Below are positions 10,764-23,807 of a stretch of 64,000 bases of DNA, one piece after another (positions within the stretch are counted from its first letter, which is position 1; every line of letters begins with the position of its first letter). This DNA comes from Phymorhynchus buccinoides. Taxonomy: Eukaryota > Mollusca > Gastropoda > Neogastropoda > Raphitomidae. Under the pieces are notes generated by a model. That model saw only the letters and a program-made list of their open reading frames with translations. It was not told where the DNA came from and did not search any database. Both the position numbers and the translations under genes were made by a program. The stretch spans positions 39,245,950 through 39,309,949 of the forward strand of contig CM065699.1 in the NCBI GenBank assembly GCA_017654935.2, in the 5' to 3' direction.

Positions 10764-13700
10764 CTGAAATATATAGACAAAGGGAAAGAAAGTGTGCATG
10801 AATTTCATTTGCAGATTATCCGTTGATTATAAGTTAGTGCTGGTTTGCTTTTATTGTGGATTTTCGATTTTTTGCAAAGAAGACACCATTCTCTTGTAGA
10901 ATGTCTTCTTGCTCAAGTTGACATCCACTGGACAGTCAAATTGCAGGCCGATCATGCAAACTGATGAGATCTTCACAGATCGAAACAGCTGTCTTTGCAT
11001 AAGGCATTGTTCCTCCCCCATTGAAAGAAAAAGTAAATCAGCATTTTATTAATTTTTATTTTTATTTTTTTCCCCTCCAGAACACGGAACATTTCATAAA
11101 GTTAACAGGTTTTGTTTTTGAGGTTCACAAATACAGACATTGGTCACAGAAAAGTTTTATCAAAGCAAATTATATATATATATAAACGCTGTTGGCTCTG
11201 AAGAAGTTAAGATTATAAAGATTAATGAACACACATGCCACTCAACAACCCCCCCAAAAAAAAAAAAAAAAAAAAAAATAAAAATAAATAGGAACTAGGC
11301 TTTTTTTTACCACATTGCTCATCCTTAATGTCTACCATATGAGACGGCATGACGAAGAAAACTTGAAGATAACAAAAATACGAGTTGAACCCCTGCGTAG
11401 AGGCTTTCAACAGGAAATTCCTACAGGAAAGAATCAAGGATATATCCGTCAACAGGCAGGGAAAGGGGCTAATCTTTTCTTTCCTGTTCCATGCAATACT
11501 CACTGCAGTGTCTGCGGCCTCCTGTCTGATGGGATCAGCGAAACCAGGTGTTTGAACGTGGCCAGAATCTTCGCATTGCAGATGCTGCTCCTGAAATGAA
11601 TAACCAAAAATGTTTCATCGGTGCTTCCTAAAAATCAATGATGATATTTCATAATGATCAATGATGCTAAAATCATGTAGTTTCAAACAGAGAGAAAATG
11701 GACAGGAGGGGATGAAAGAGATTACGTCTTCATTCATTATTTTCTTTTACTTTATCGTCGGCAGATCTTCACGTCACAGTACTAGCATACATGCGTCATC
11801 CAAACGAAATTGGTGTTTTACATCCTCTTGGTCTGAATCAGACACATATGGGACATTTGTAAATACAAATATGGTGGGAACAATACTGGAGGCAATGCCC
11901 GGAGGCAGTACGAAACCAGTAAAGTCCCGATTTTTTAATTTATACAGATACATGTAGGTGTAACCGAGGCGGTAACCACGCCTCGGTTAAAACCTCATCG
12001 GCTATGGCACCGCTACAAGTATATACTTTTAAAGACACTTGACATGCATCATCCATTCACTACGGTCATTGTTAAGTTTAGTGTGTTGTCTTCATTCACC
12101 TTGTCAAAGTTTTTTGGAAAACAAAAATTTGCTTTTCTTCACCGCGTTTATTATTTTCTTCATCTTCATGTGTTTGTGTGAGTGCAGTGTGTTGATGTTT
12201 TTTAGTTCAATTGTAGTTTCATTCTTTATGAATAAAAAGATAAAAAGTTAAAAACAAAAATTGCAAATAATAGGCAGCAGTGAAGGGGTTAACTCTTCTA
12301 CTACCAAGTATTACTTAGACTGTTTACCGTTGCGCACCAAGTAATTTTTGCCGCTGCACTGATTTTCGCACACACTCACTTTAAAAATTAATTTAAAAAA
12401 TACTCGCTCGAATCATCACTAAATTTACCTGTGTCGATCTGCTGCTGTAAACCCAAGATCGTTTCAACACTTTCGATGCTCTTTTTGATTCGCCTAAGTT
12501 CAGATTCTGCCACTTTTTCCACAGTAAATGCTTCGTCGGCACTATCGCCATCTTGTAGAGGTTCACGCCAAAAGTTGTCAGTTTCCATCGTCGAAAATCA
12601 TTGAAAATTACAAAATTTAGCCTACAAATGAAGATGGCGGAAGGTTGTGCTTTCCCTGAGCGAACTGCGCATGTCACGGAAGTAAAGGATGTGATGTCAC
12701 TTGATATAAATAGCGCAAAGGGGGACACCGGGGTTTCCCTAGTATCTGGTGGTCAAACCCGCCCGTGGCTAGCAATGGAATACGGTAAACCGGCGGGTCA
12801 ACCTGCCGACCGTAGTAGAAGAGTTAAACTACAGTGTATACCACACAAAAAATCAGGTGAGTCACTCTTTGTTTTGTGTCCCACTTTAATCCTTCTATTG
12901 GCAAAAGGCAGGAGAATGGACCGGCAAAGCAGAAAGACAGTAGATAACGGTAAGCAAAGGCAAAAGGCAGGAGAATGGACCGGCAAAGCAGAAAGACAGT
13001 AGATAACGGTAAGCAAAGGCAAAAGGCAGGAGAATGGACCGGCAAAGCAGAAAGACAGTAGATGACGGTAAGCAAAGGGAAAAGGCAGGAGAATGGATCG
13101 GCAAAGCAGAAAGACAGTAGATGACGGTGAGCAAAGGCAAAAGGCAGGAGAATGGACCGGCAAAGCAGAAAGACAGTAGATGACGGTGAGCAAAGGCAAA
13201 AGGCAGGAGAATGGACCGGCAAAGCAGAAAGACAGTAGATGACAGTAAGCAAAGGGAAAAGGCAGGAGAATGGACCGGCAAAGCAGAAATACAGTAGATG
13301 ACGGTAAGTAAAGGCAAAAGGCAGGAGAATGGACCGGCAAAGCAGAAAGACAGTAGATGACGGTAAGCAAAGGGAAAAGGCAGGAGAATGGACCGGCAAA
13401 GCAGAAATACAGTAGATGACGGTAAGCAAAGGGAAAAGGCAGGAGAATGGACCGGTGGCAGAAATACAGTAGATGACGGTAAGCAAAGGGAAAAGGCAGG
13501 AGAATGGACCGGCAAAGCAGAAATACAGTAGATGACGGTAAGCAAAGGGAAAAGGTAGAGTCAAACAGAGTGACAGATTAGAGGAAGTTACAAGTACAGA
13601 ACTTCCAGAATGGGGGGGGGGGGGGGGGGGCATAAGAAAGCTATCCCCACAGGAGGGGGGGGGGGGGGGTGTTATCAATCAGTGATTCAAGTCTGCCTTG

Positions 13701-16700
13701 GCTGTGTCAGACCAACTCATATAAGCTAGAACACCAAGGCTACATCAAAATGTTGCTACGCTCTGCATAGTTATGCGGGGATTGTCTTTAGCCACGGCAA
13801 GCTCCTAGCATGACATCATCAGTCCAAAATCCTCCGAACTCGGGAGTGCGGCTGCCCCACATGGTGGGCGGGGGTAATCATAAACGGTCATACAACTGCA
13901 ACATGCAACTATGATAAACAAAAGTGAACCAAAAAACAACAACAAAGCAACGAAACAGACCTGGCCTGGGGTTTATGGCTGTTTTTCTTGGTGAATCCCT
14001 GTAGTCGGCCATTGACGATCACCTCGTGTCCCCCTGCCTTGCCTCCCTGGTACCACATGATGGCTGCCAACAGTGAACTTCTCAGATAAAAACCTTTGTG
14101 TGAGCCCTTTGATGTTTAACCCTTTCGCCGCCAGCCATTTCTCAGCCAAAAATACCAACTGGGTAGAGAAGAAAAAATCATCTGCAATATTGGGAATATC
14201 TCTGTGACATGTTTAACATTAGGCCTATCCTTAAGGGCTTCGCACACTAGCGTCAAGATATCGAGATCGCGGCGATTTTTTGCTGCAAGGCGCAGTTTGA
14301 TTCGCGGCGCGGCAGGATTTTTGATGCGTAGCTGCGCGATTTTTTGTTGCTCGAGAATAGAACCGGCTCTAATTTTGATGCTCAAGATCGCAGAGATCGT
14401 GAAACTAGCCAATCACAACGGACGGAAGGACCATAACTCTGATTGAAGAAAAAAAATGGCAGACTTGCTCGAACCCGAAATAAAGCGTCTGACGCTAGAG
14501 TAATCTTTCCTTGCTTTCCAAATAAGGAAGTTCGCGCGACAAGAGGCGAAGCAACAAGAGTCATGTGTGAGAACACCACTGCCTCGCTACAATGTGTGCT
14601 GTGATGCAGGCGTCAACGCGTTGCTCTGAGAAACAATTGACGCCTGATGCTAGTGTACGAAGGCCTTTACCTCCCAAAAATAAAAAAAATAGGGTCTTCA
14701 GATAACAGGCCCTGATTTCATGCCGTTTAGTGGCATGGGTGTTAAACCATTGTGGCGCATAAATGCGAATTTGGCGGCGAATGGGTTCTCAATCCAATCC
14801 AATGAATCATACACTTGCATACACGCTCACACCCTCACGCACAGATTCGTGCATACATAATTCCGGGCACCCATACACTAACATGCATAACACATTCACA
14901 CTCACAGACACACTTCAACCATACTCTCCACAACATATTCACCCTTCAACACATGCACCAGGTTGGGGCTGTGCCGGTCGGGGTTTGTCCCCGGGGGCCG
15001 CTACGGTAGCCGGATTGGCCTGACTGGAGCCATGAAACGCTGTAGGGGAGATCTCTTTATTTTTAGTTCATTTCTTTTCAGTTGCTTCTTTCATTTTGTT
15101 TTATTTTTCTTCCTGCTGCTCCACAAGCACGCTGTATAATGATCCAGTTGGACAGCTCGGCGTTACGAGTCAGATTCAGATTCTACAACACACTCACTGA
15201 CTGTTGAGATCAAAGATGGCGGCTTATACTTAACTCCTCAAGAAGTCTTTCATAAAACTAGTTCCACCTTCTGGACGTTTTGTGCTTGTAATTTCCTCTA
15301 ATCTGAGAGAGAGAGAAAAATAGAGATTTTACGCCTTCTGGGCCAAAGGGCCATTTGAAATTATAAAGATCCTGGATCCTCTAATCCGCCAGGGGTCTTT
15401 CATAAAAATAGTTCCCCCACCCTCTGGAAGTTTTGTGCTTGTAACTTCCTCTAATCTGCCACTCTCTTTGACTCTGCCTTTTCCCTTTGCTTTCTATCAT
15501 CTACTATATTTCTGACTTATTGGCCCATTCTCCTGCCTTAAAAAACCCCAAATCTTCCAAACAATTTTTTTGTTTCTTTTGAGCTCCTCCGAAATCAGAA
15601 TGTGTCGGCTGTACGCAGCGGGGAGACCAGTGAAAACTGAAAACCGGACACATACGTACCTTACCCATTACGGCCATATGGCCTGGGAACGCAGAAGAAG
15701 ATCCTCTCGTCTCTCATTATTATTATTATTGTTATTATTATTATTATTATTATTCATGTGATAATGTTGTTCATCTCTTTTTCTTCTTTTTGAAACTCCT
15801 AACTTGCTCAACTCATATATTGGTGTATCTAAATGCTGATTGGAAATGTTAGGAAAATGTTTATGTGCTGTTTATGTTCGGTCTCATAAATTTTAAACTG
15901 TGTAATGTGTACGGGCACGATATAAGCCGAAGGCTTGTTGCTGCCCTTTATTCTCATATTGATTATTTTGTTACGTTGTAAGGAAGAAATAAAGAAGTTT
16001 AAACCAAGAAGAAGAAAAAGAAGAAGAAGAAGGGGTATTGTTTTTAACTCATTCAAATCGCAACAATTTTGAATCATTAAAAAAACTCACAAATCACTCC
16101 AGCCATACACACAAACTAATTTCCTGTTTTTGAATTTTACCAGAAAAAGAAGTTCCTTTTTTTAGTATTAATTTTTGTCAAACAAGAAAAAGGAAGTTCC
16201 GTTTTCTAATATTTGTCAAACAAGAAAAAGGAAGTTCCGTTTTCTAATATTTGTCAAACAAGAAAAAGGAAGTTCCGTTTTCTAATATTTGTCAAACAAG
16301 AAAAAGGAAGTTCCGTTTTCTAATATTTGTCAAACAAGAAAAAGGAAGTTCCGTTTTCTAATATTTGTCAAACAAGAAAAAGGAAGTTCCGTTTTCTAAT
16401 ATTTGTCAAACAAGAAAAAGGAAGTTCCGTTTTCTAATATTTGTCAAACAAGAAAAAGGAAGTTCCGTTTTCTAATATTTGTCAAACAAGATCTTTGTTT
16501 GTGTTTCTACTGTATTTTTTAAACACTTTTAACCCTTTCGCCGCCAGCCGTTCTTCAGCAAAATATTTCCATTAAACTTACCTGGGTAGAGAAAAAAAAT
16601 CATCTACAATAGTGGGGATTCTTCTATGACATGTATAAAGTAAGGCCTATCCTTACCTCCCAAAATTATGAAAATAGGCTCTTTTGGATAACAGACCCTG

Positions 16701-19700
16701 GTTTGAGGCCTTTTCGTGACATGGGTGTTAAATCATTGTGGTGCTAAAATGCGACATTGGCGGTGAAAGGGTTAAATAAGCATTTGTATAAATTGTGGAA
16801 AAAGCAAACAAAAATACCTTCATAAATCAATGTTTTCTTCAGCTGCAGGGGGACATTACCCCTGGACCCCGGCCTTTCAGGGTTTTTTCATTTTGTGTAG
16901 TTGCACCCATGTTATATTAATTTCGGACGTTTTAGGGTGGAACGACTTTAAAAAAAAGTTGTCAGTGCCGGTCACTCACAGGAGCCAGAAGGCACAGGGG
17001 GGCGCTGTGTGTCTGATGGTTGCCGTGACGATGCAGCAGCAGCGTCGGCGGCGGCACAGCTGTGAGGGAACAGTAGTGAGGACTGGGTCAGCACGGGGCA
17101 GTGAGCACTGTGACCACCACCACCACTGTCATCACCACCACCACACTCTGTTGTCTCCCCTGACACTCTCCCGTACACTGCGCGCCGCATCGCCTCTTCT
17201 TGAAACGGGCATCTGGCAATTAATTATACCACAGTGGAAACCAGCTCGCTCAAAAACGGGTAACACACACACACACACACACACAATGGGAAAGTGCACA
17301 ATGTTTTAGATACCATTTTAATTTTTCTTATTATATTGCAAAACTTTTTTTATTTCAAAATTTTGGCTTTCTCAAAAATAAAATTTCAGTCCTTTCAATT
17401 TTGACTTGCCAGATCTTCAGTGTCTTCAATTTTGACTTGCCATATTTTCAGCATCTTCAATTTTGACTTGCCACATTTTCAGCGTCAAGGAATTGTGTGC
17501 TTGTCAATTGTGCGGGCTATATGACCTCCAAGGAGCAGAGGAGGCGACTGCTATTCTGAAAAGTTGGGTTGAGGTTCACCGCGTGAAGCCGGAAGGTACT
17601 AATTACTATCATTAGTATCAACCATCTTTATGCCTTTTAGATACTACCTTTGGGCTTTTACCCGATGATTTCTATATAGTGGACATGGTTTGTCCAAGGC
17701 TCATTCCCACTCTCTCAGCTTTGAAGGTTGTGTGGGTTTTTTTTGACAGTTAACTAAGTGTTGGGAAAGGTCTACACAGGCCAACTAACCCCCAAGGTTG
17801 TAGCACGAGTAAAAGGTCAGCACAGAAGCCTCTTAATTAATTCACATCGCAACGATTTTGAATTGTTAAAAAAACTCACAAATTGCTCCAGCCATACACA
17901 CAAACAAAACATACATAAACAAAAGAAGAAATGAAAGAAGATTACAGGTTTTTACTTCAGGCTTAGACATAGGGAAGTGGTAGATCAGACTTTATTTTAT
18001 ATGTATAGACATTATATAGAAAAATACTCAACACCAATTGGTCTCCTCACAACAAACCACTACAAAAGCAAAGTCGGAGGCAAAATTGTGGTCTGAGGGA
18101 GCGAAGCGAGTTTAGAAGTGACCAAGGTACATGGTGTGCACACAGATTTACTTCCCTTGAAGCAAATGCATCAAATTGACAACTATCTATGAATTCCACA
18201 CATTTATATGGCTGGAACGACTTGAATGAGTTAAGCCGTGCACACATATTTAGACCGCAGAATTTACGCACAGAAACCCATAAATAAGTAAAAAGAAAGA
18301 AGGGGGGAAAAGCATACAGGCACTGGGAAATACGGACACGTGCTCTCATTTTTTCCCCCTTCTTTCTTTCACTTATTTACGGATTGCGCACAGGATTTCC
18401 ACATATACTGTGTACGCAGCCTTAGTTTGAGAGCCGGTGTCATAATGAATAAGTAGTCCTATGAAATATTTACCTCTGCGCATGCGCATTAGAACAGTTA
18501 CTTATCTCCCGTGATTACTACTAACACTAACCCTAACCCTAACCCTATCCCTAACGAAGTTGAAACAACGGAAAGAACCAAGAAATAGAGCAGGAGAGTG
18601 TAAATCTACATATTTGCAGAGAAATGCGATGTACAAAGCCATGCACTTAGTTTCGTAATTATTCACAATGGCGGACAAACAAACGATTCTGATTGGCTAC
18701 GCGGCTAGAGGTAAAAATCTCATAGAGGTAAAAATACACTGCCACACCGGCCTTTCACAAAAACATTAACATGGGTGCTGCTCTTTCATTCTTACACTGA
18801 TTTCAGTATTTTTAATTTGACCAGAAACTGAACCATTTTTTTCAATTCATTGGAAAAAAAAACCAAAAATTGACCACAAGCGATTTGGGGCGTTTTGAAC
18901 TTGGTGGTTCTATCTTGGAAGTTTACAAAGGCAATGATGTAATGATTTCACAAGGCTTATCAGACTCAAACTGTCTCTGTCTATCATTTTAACTGTCTTG
19001 TTATCTCTCTCTCTTAACTTGCCCCCCTGAATCGTCTGACGGGGCTCTGACCCTGTACCCTGCCGGGGCCCCTGGACCCCTGCCTTTCAGGTTTTTTTCA
19101 TTTTGGGGAGTTACACCCATGCATTAACTGGTAACACAATTTTCTATTATAGATGATCAATATTGTGCTGAACTTGCTCTCACTTGCTTTTTGGCCCATA
19201 TTTCATGCTAATGTCAACCAGTGATGAAAGCCGTGGTTTGAAGGCATAACCTGACCAAAACGTTCAGTGAAGTGAAACAAATTGTAGTATCTTTCTTGAA
19301 AGATTTTATTACCTCTGTTCTGTCAGGTTATGCCCCATATTTTACAAAAATCTGATTTTTTAATTAAGAGTTTCTTTGTAAATTAGTACTGGTACAGACA
19401 AACCTCTATTTTAAGACTTCCAAAATGTCCGGAAAAATCGGTCGTAAATTGGAGGGGTCGTATGACGGAGGTTTTCACTGGCAGCCGTAGAAAGAAAAAG
19501 TTCAGCACAGTTCATACTCTCTTCTTCATGCACACATACAATGACATATTAAAACTGGATTTGGGTCTTTCCAACTCCATAGGATTGTGCAATCGATATT
19601 ACAGTTTCACTTTGCCGACTTCTTTTAATCACCTCCACTCTCGTCCAAAGTCAGTGGTTTTCTTTTTCAAAGTCAGTGGTTTTCGTGCTTTTCCTACGCT

Positions 19701-22700
19701 CTCCGCCATCTTTTCTACAACGAGGGAAGCGATTCCGCTTTCAGGCCCTTGACCGTGGTTGTTTCCCTTTGCTCGAAGTCTATGCAGACGACAGCAACGG
19801 TCATAAAAACCAACAAAATGGCGGTCGTAAGTCGCGTTTTAGAGGAAGTCGTTTAAGAGAGGTCGTTTACATAGTAAAATGCATCCGTGCCAACAAATCC
19901 GGTCTCAAATGAGAGGTGGTCGCTTAACAGAGGGTCGTAAAATAGGGGTTTGTCTGTAGTAGTCATATTATAAGGTCTCAGTCCTGAGGTAAAAAAATAA
20001 ATTGCCTTATAGTCCGTAAAATATGGTATATATACAAAGAGAAGGGGTGGTTTCTTTTACAAAGAGAAGTTTCACTCATCAACTATCAAGCAAAATTGAA
20101 CAGAAAAAAAGAGCAAAAGCTCTCCATACCTTCCGACAACGATGGAAGCGAAGTACACGGGCAGCTTCACGAAGTGGGACAGCAGGGCGCCCTGACATCC
20201 CAGGATGTTCCAGCGTGCCATTTTGTCGCTGCAGGACAGGGACAGGGTTCTCTCCCCTCGCCCGGGCTTGATCCGCAGCGCCCCCACGCTGTGGTAGAGG
20301 GCGCCCGCCTCGAGCGGGTCCTGCTCCCCGCCGGGGACACACTTGGCCCCCGTTCTGTGGATGTCGTGCATTATGGAGGAAGTCTGCACTCCGTAATCGC
20401 TGTCCTTGGCCTCTTTCAGCGACCTCGACTCTTTCTCGCAAACCCCAGCAAAGTTTGCCTGGTTTTTCTGAGCACGGGGCTCTGAATCAAAAACAGTTTT
20501 GAGCGTTTCTTTGTCAGCATTTACTCCATAATCACTGTCCTTGGCCTCTTTCAGCGTCCTCGACTCTTTTTCGCAAACCCCAGTAAAGTTTGCCTGTTTT
20601 TCCTGAGCACGGGGCTCTGAATCGGAAATTGTTCTGAGCGTTTCTTTGTCAGCATTTACTCCATAATCACTGTCCTTGGTCTCTTTCAGTGTCCTCGACT
20701 CTTTTTCGCAAACCCCAGCAGCGTTGCCATCATCGCTGTTTGCCAGGTTTTTCTGAACATGGGGCTCAATCTCTGATATAGTTTTGAGTGTTTGTTTGCA
20801 ATGGTCAGCACTTACTCGATAATCGCTGTCCTTGGCTTCTTCAGTCTTCAATTCTTTCTTGCAAACCCCATCCAAACCAGCAGTGTCGCCATCGTTGTTG
20901 CTTGGGAGGTTTTTCTGATCACAGGGCTCTGAATGTGAAATGGTTTTCTGTATTTCCCTGTCAGAGTTGACTCCTTCGGAAAGGTTATTTTCGACGCTCC
21001 GATTTTTCTTGCTGCACTCTTTGTGAAAAGAACACAGTATTTCGTTTGAGTTTAAGTTCACTGGCTGATTCTGATTGTTCACCGACTGATTTTGATTGTG
21101 CTTCTCTTTGACATGACATTTGTCCACACCAGAATCACCAAGGTCACCTCCTCCTTCTGCAACTCTTTCCGAAGATCTGTCGTTTTCAGCAAAATGGTCG
21201 CACCGACTGGAATGCAGGTCTGAGCAATTCGACAAAATTGCCTGCTCATCCTGAGAAACAGTACCACCACCACTGTCAAATCGACCGCGCATTTCGCTGT
21301 GTGATTTTTCTGCAAATGTGTCAGGGTTGGCTTCAGTCCTTGAGCCTTTGCTACAATCAGTTGCAACAAGGTTAACGTCTGAAAGTTGGTAGATATCTTT
21401 AGAATCGCGACTATGAGTCTGGTTGTTGAGTTGTTTGACAAATTTTGATTTTTGACCGCAGTCCTCGGGTGGAAGTTTTCTTTTCAGGCCCACTTTAGTC
21501 TCCCCTTTTTCCATCTCAAGTGGCTCCCTCTGTGAAACGCAGCTTTCCTGAGACAGTGCATCTTCCCTGGGAAAGATGGATGCATCACCACCTGACAACA
21601 TCAGACAAAATAGACGATTTTCGGAAAGAAAAAAAGGGGAGGGTATTTCGTGAAAATTAGAGTTGTTTACCTCCATTACTCGGTCAAATACCATAGCAAC
21701 AATGCAGACCTGTTTACCCCCTACACAAGTCTTGAGTAGTCTGGATAGCTGAAATGAGTAGTTTTGGTGCAAAATTTGTAGTTTTATTCATTAAACCATC
21801 AAATAATGTCAACTAAAACTGAGTAGTAATCAAAAATGAAAGAACATTATTTTCAGTTTTAACTCTTTCTATACTAACCTGCGCTCTCGTCGCAGGGCAT
21901 GCGCACAACGCCTCGTTACTAAGGTAACGGAATATCGCATGTGAACTTAAAAATTTCATAGTTCATAGGTTAACAGTCATGCGTGCTTCAAAGTGGCTCA
22001 GAGGGCTATTACTACATTTCATTCATGCCTCTTACACTGATTGGCTGGCTGCCGGATATTTTGGGACCTTAAAATTATATTTTCGCTATTATGACTGTGC
22101 CTGGCTTGACAAAACATGCATTTATTTTAAAATATCACAAATCAAAACTAATCAAGTGGATGCTTTGAAACTGTTGCAGGTGTTAGTACTGTATATTGTG
22201 TACATATTGCCTAAATGTCACGTTTGTATCTGTTACCATTATTTAGAAAATAATTTTTTTGCAACCTATGCAAATCGGCCAATACAGAACGCTTGCAAAG
22301 GGAAGCAACTGGCCAGCATGGAATGAGTTAAAGAGTAGTAGAGTTCCAAATTGAGTAGAATACTACTAAAAAAGAGTAGAGTAAACAGGTCTGACAATGG
22401 CATCGAAGCTTGAAACCGCAGGATGCAAGTCAGCGACTTGCAAACATTTTTTTAGAAAACAAAATGTGATGTATAAATATATATGACATCAATTTTAGAA
22501 GGACGCACAGTGTTCTAAGTGCTGTATGTCTACTCAAACACACGAGGCGAGAGCTGGGAATCTAGCTGAAGGTAGAGTAACTTTCCCTGTTTGACCGATT
22601 GAATTAGGCAAGATCACTCCCACATACCATGAAATTACTCCCCTTGATTATTTCCGAACAATTCCTATTATGATAAACCCTAAAAAGAAAACAATTATAC

Positions 22701-23756
22701 AATTTGTAGACACACACACACACACAGAGACACACACATGCACAAATGTACGCACAGACATGTACACAAAAAGAGAGAAAGAGCGAGAATGAGAGAGAGA
22801 GACAGACAGACAGAGGGAATGCTATGCATCCTTTCATTGATGCAGAAACTTATACAGAAACATGCATGCACGCATGTATGCACGCACACACACATCATGG
22901 GTGCATGCGGTGACCAAACCTTTTGCCTGAACTTTCCATCATAACCCTGGCAGGGTTCCCACCCTTCAGATCGTTTACAATATAAGGACCTTATAAGCAC
23001 CATTTCACTTCTCATAAGGACGTAAACCCATTGTGCCCATTGACGCCAAGTTCAGTGATATAGAGCACACAAAACATTGCGCCTTCCTGGGATCTTTGTC
23101 TGTCCTAATCCAGTACTTATAATCACCGTCTTTTAACCAGCAATCTTGGAAAGAGCATTTTCCTGGCATCTTGCTTTCTTCATGAGAACGCGGCAACGTT
23201 GTCGACCGGTTACTTCTGGTCAGGCTCATTCAGCGAGTTCTGAGCGAGTTCGGTGATTTACCTCCCTTGTTACGTTGTCTGCTCCACTTCCACTTCATTC
23301 TGAACGCGATTGGACGCGAATGCGGTCAAAATCGATGTCATTTTTTAAAGGTTTAAGACTAAATGTGCACACTTCAGATTTTTTTTCGTCCTTTGCAAAA
23401 GAATGATGACTTTTTGTTATCCATAAGGACCTAAGTACTTTCTGTAAGGACCGATAGGTTAAATATAAGCACCTATGAGGCCCATCCACAAATATAAAAA
23501 CCTATAAGCACCTGTAAGGACAGTGGGAACCCTGCCTGGCTAAAACGGTCAATTTAAGAAGAAAAAGAGCCTGAGAAGAGCCATTATCTTCAGGCAGACC
23601 ACTGCCTGAACCTGCTTCACATTGCCTGAATCCAGGCTTCAGGCACACCCACGTGCACCCCTGACACATACATACAGAGTACAGGTGTCACACACATACA
23701 CACCACACACAGAGCTAGAAAGAAAGCAAAAGAGAGGAGAGGGCACGCTAGGGAGG

Positions 23757-23807
<51 letters not shown>

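Noticed and set aside
12798..13678. Minus-strand ORFs of 190-284 residues rich in [14 protein letters not shown]
   Set aside because: They are read-through of the 59-bp tandem array. 59 is not a multiple of three, so the frame cycles, and there are no start or codon-use signals of a real gene.
16830..17309. Plus-strand His-rich ORF
   Set aside because: Antisense of ADAT1 exon 5; the (H)n run is the reverse complement of a Gly/Asp codon repeat.
20079..20485. ORFs of about 120-129 residues overlapping ADAT1 exon 4
   Set aside because: Shadow frames of the conserved RTGAKC...CSDKMARWN coding sequence.
21979..22326. 115-residue ORF as a gene
   Set aside because: Inside the nested TTAA element; hydrophobic, AT-rich, no domain, and the element has no sign of coding constraint.
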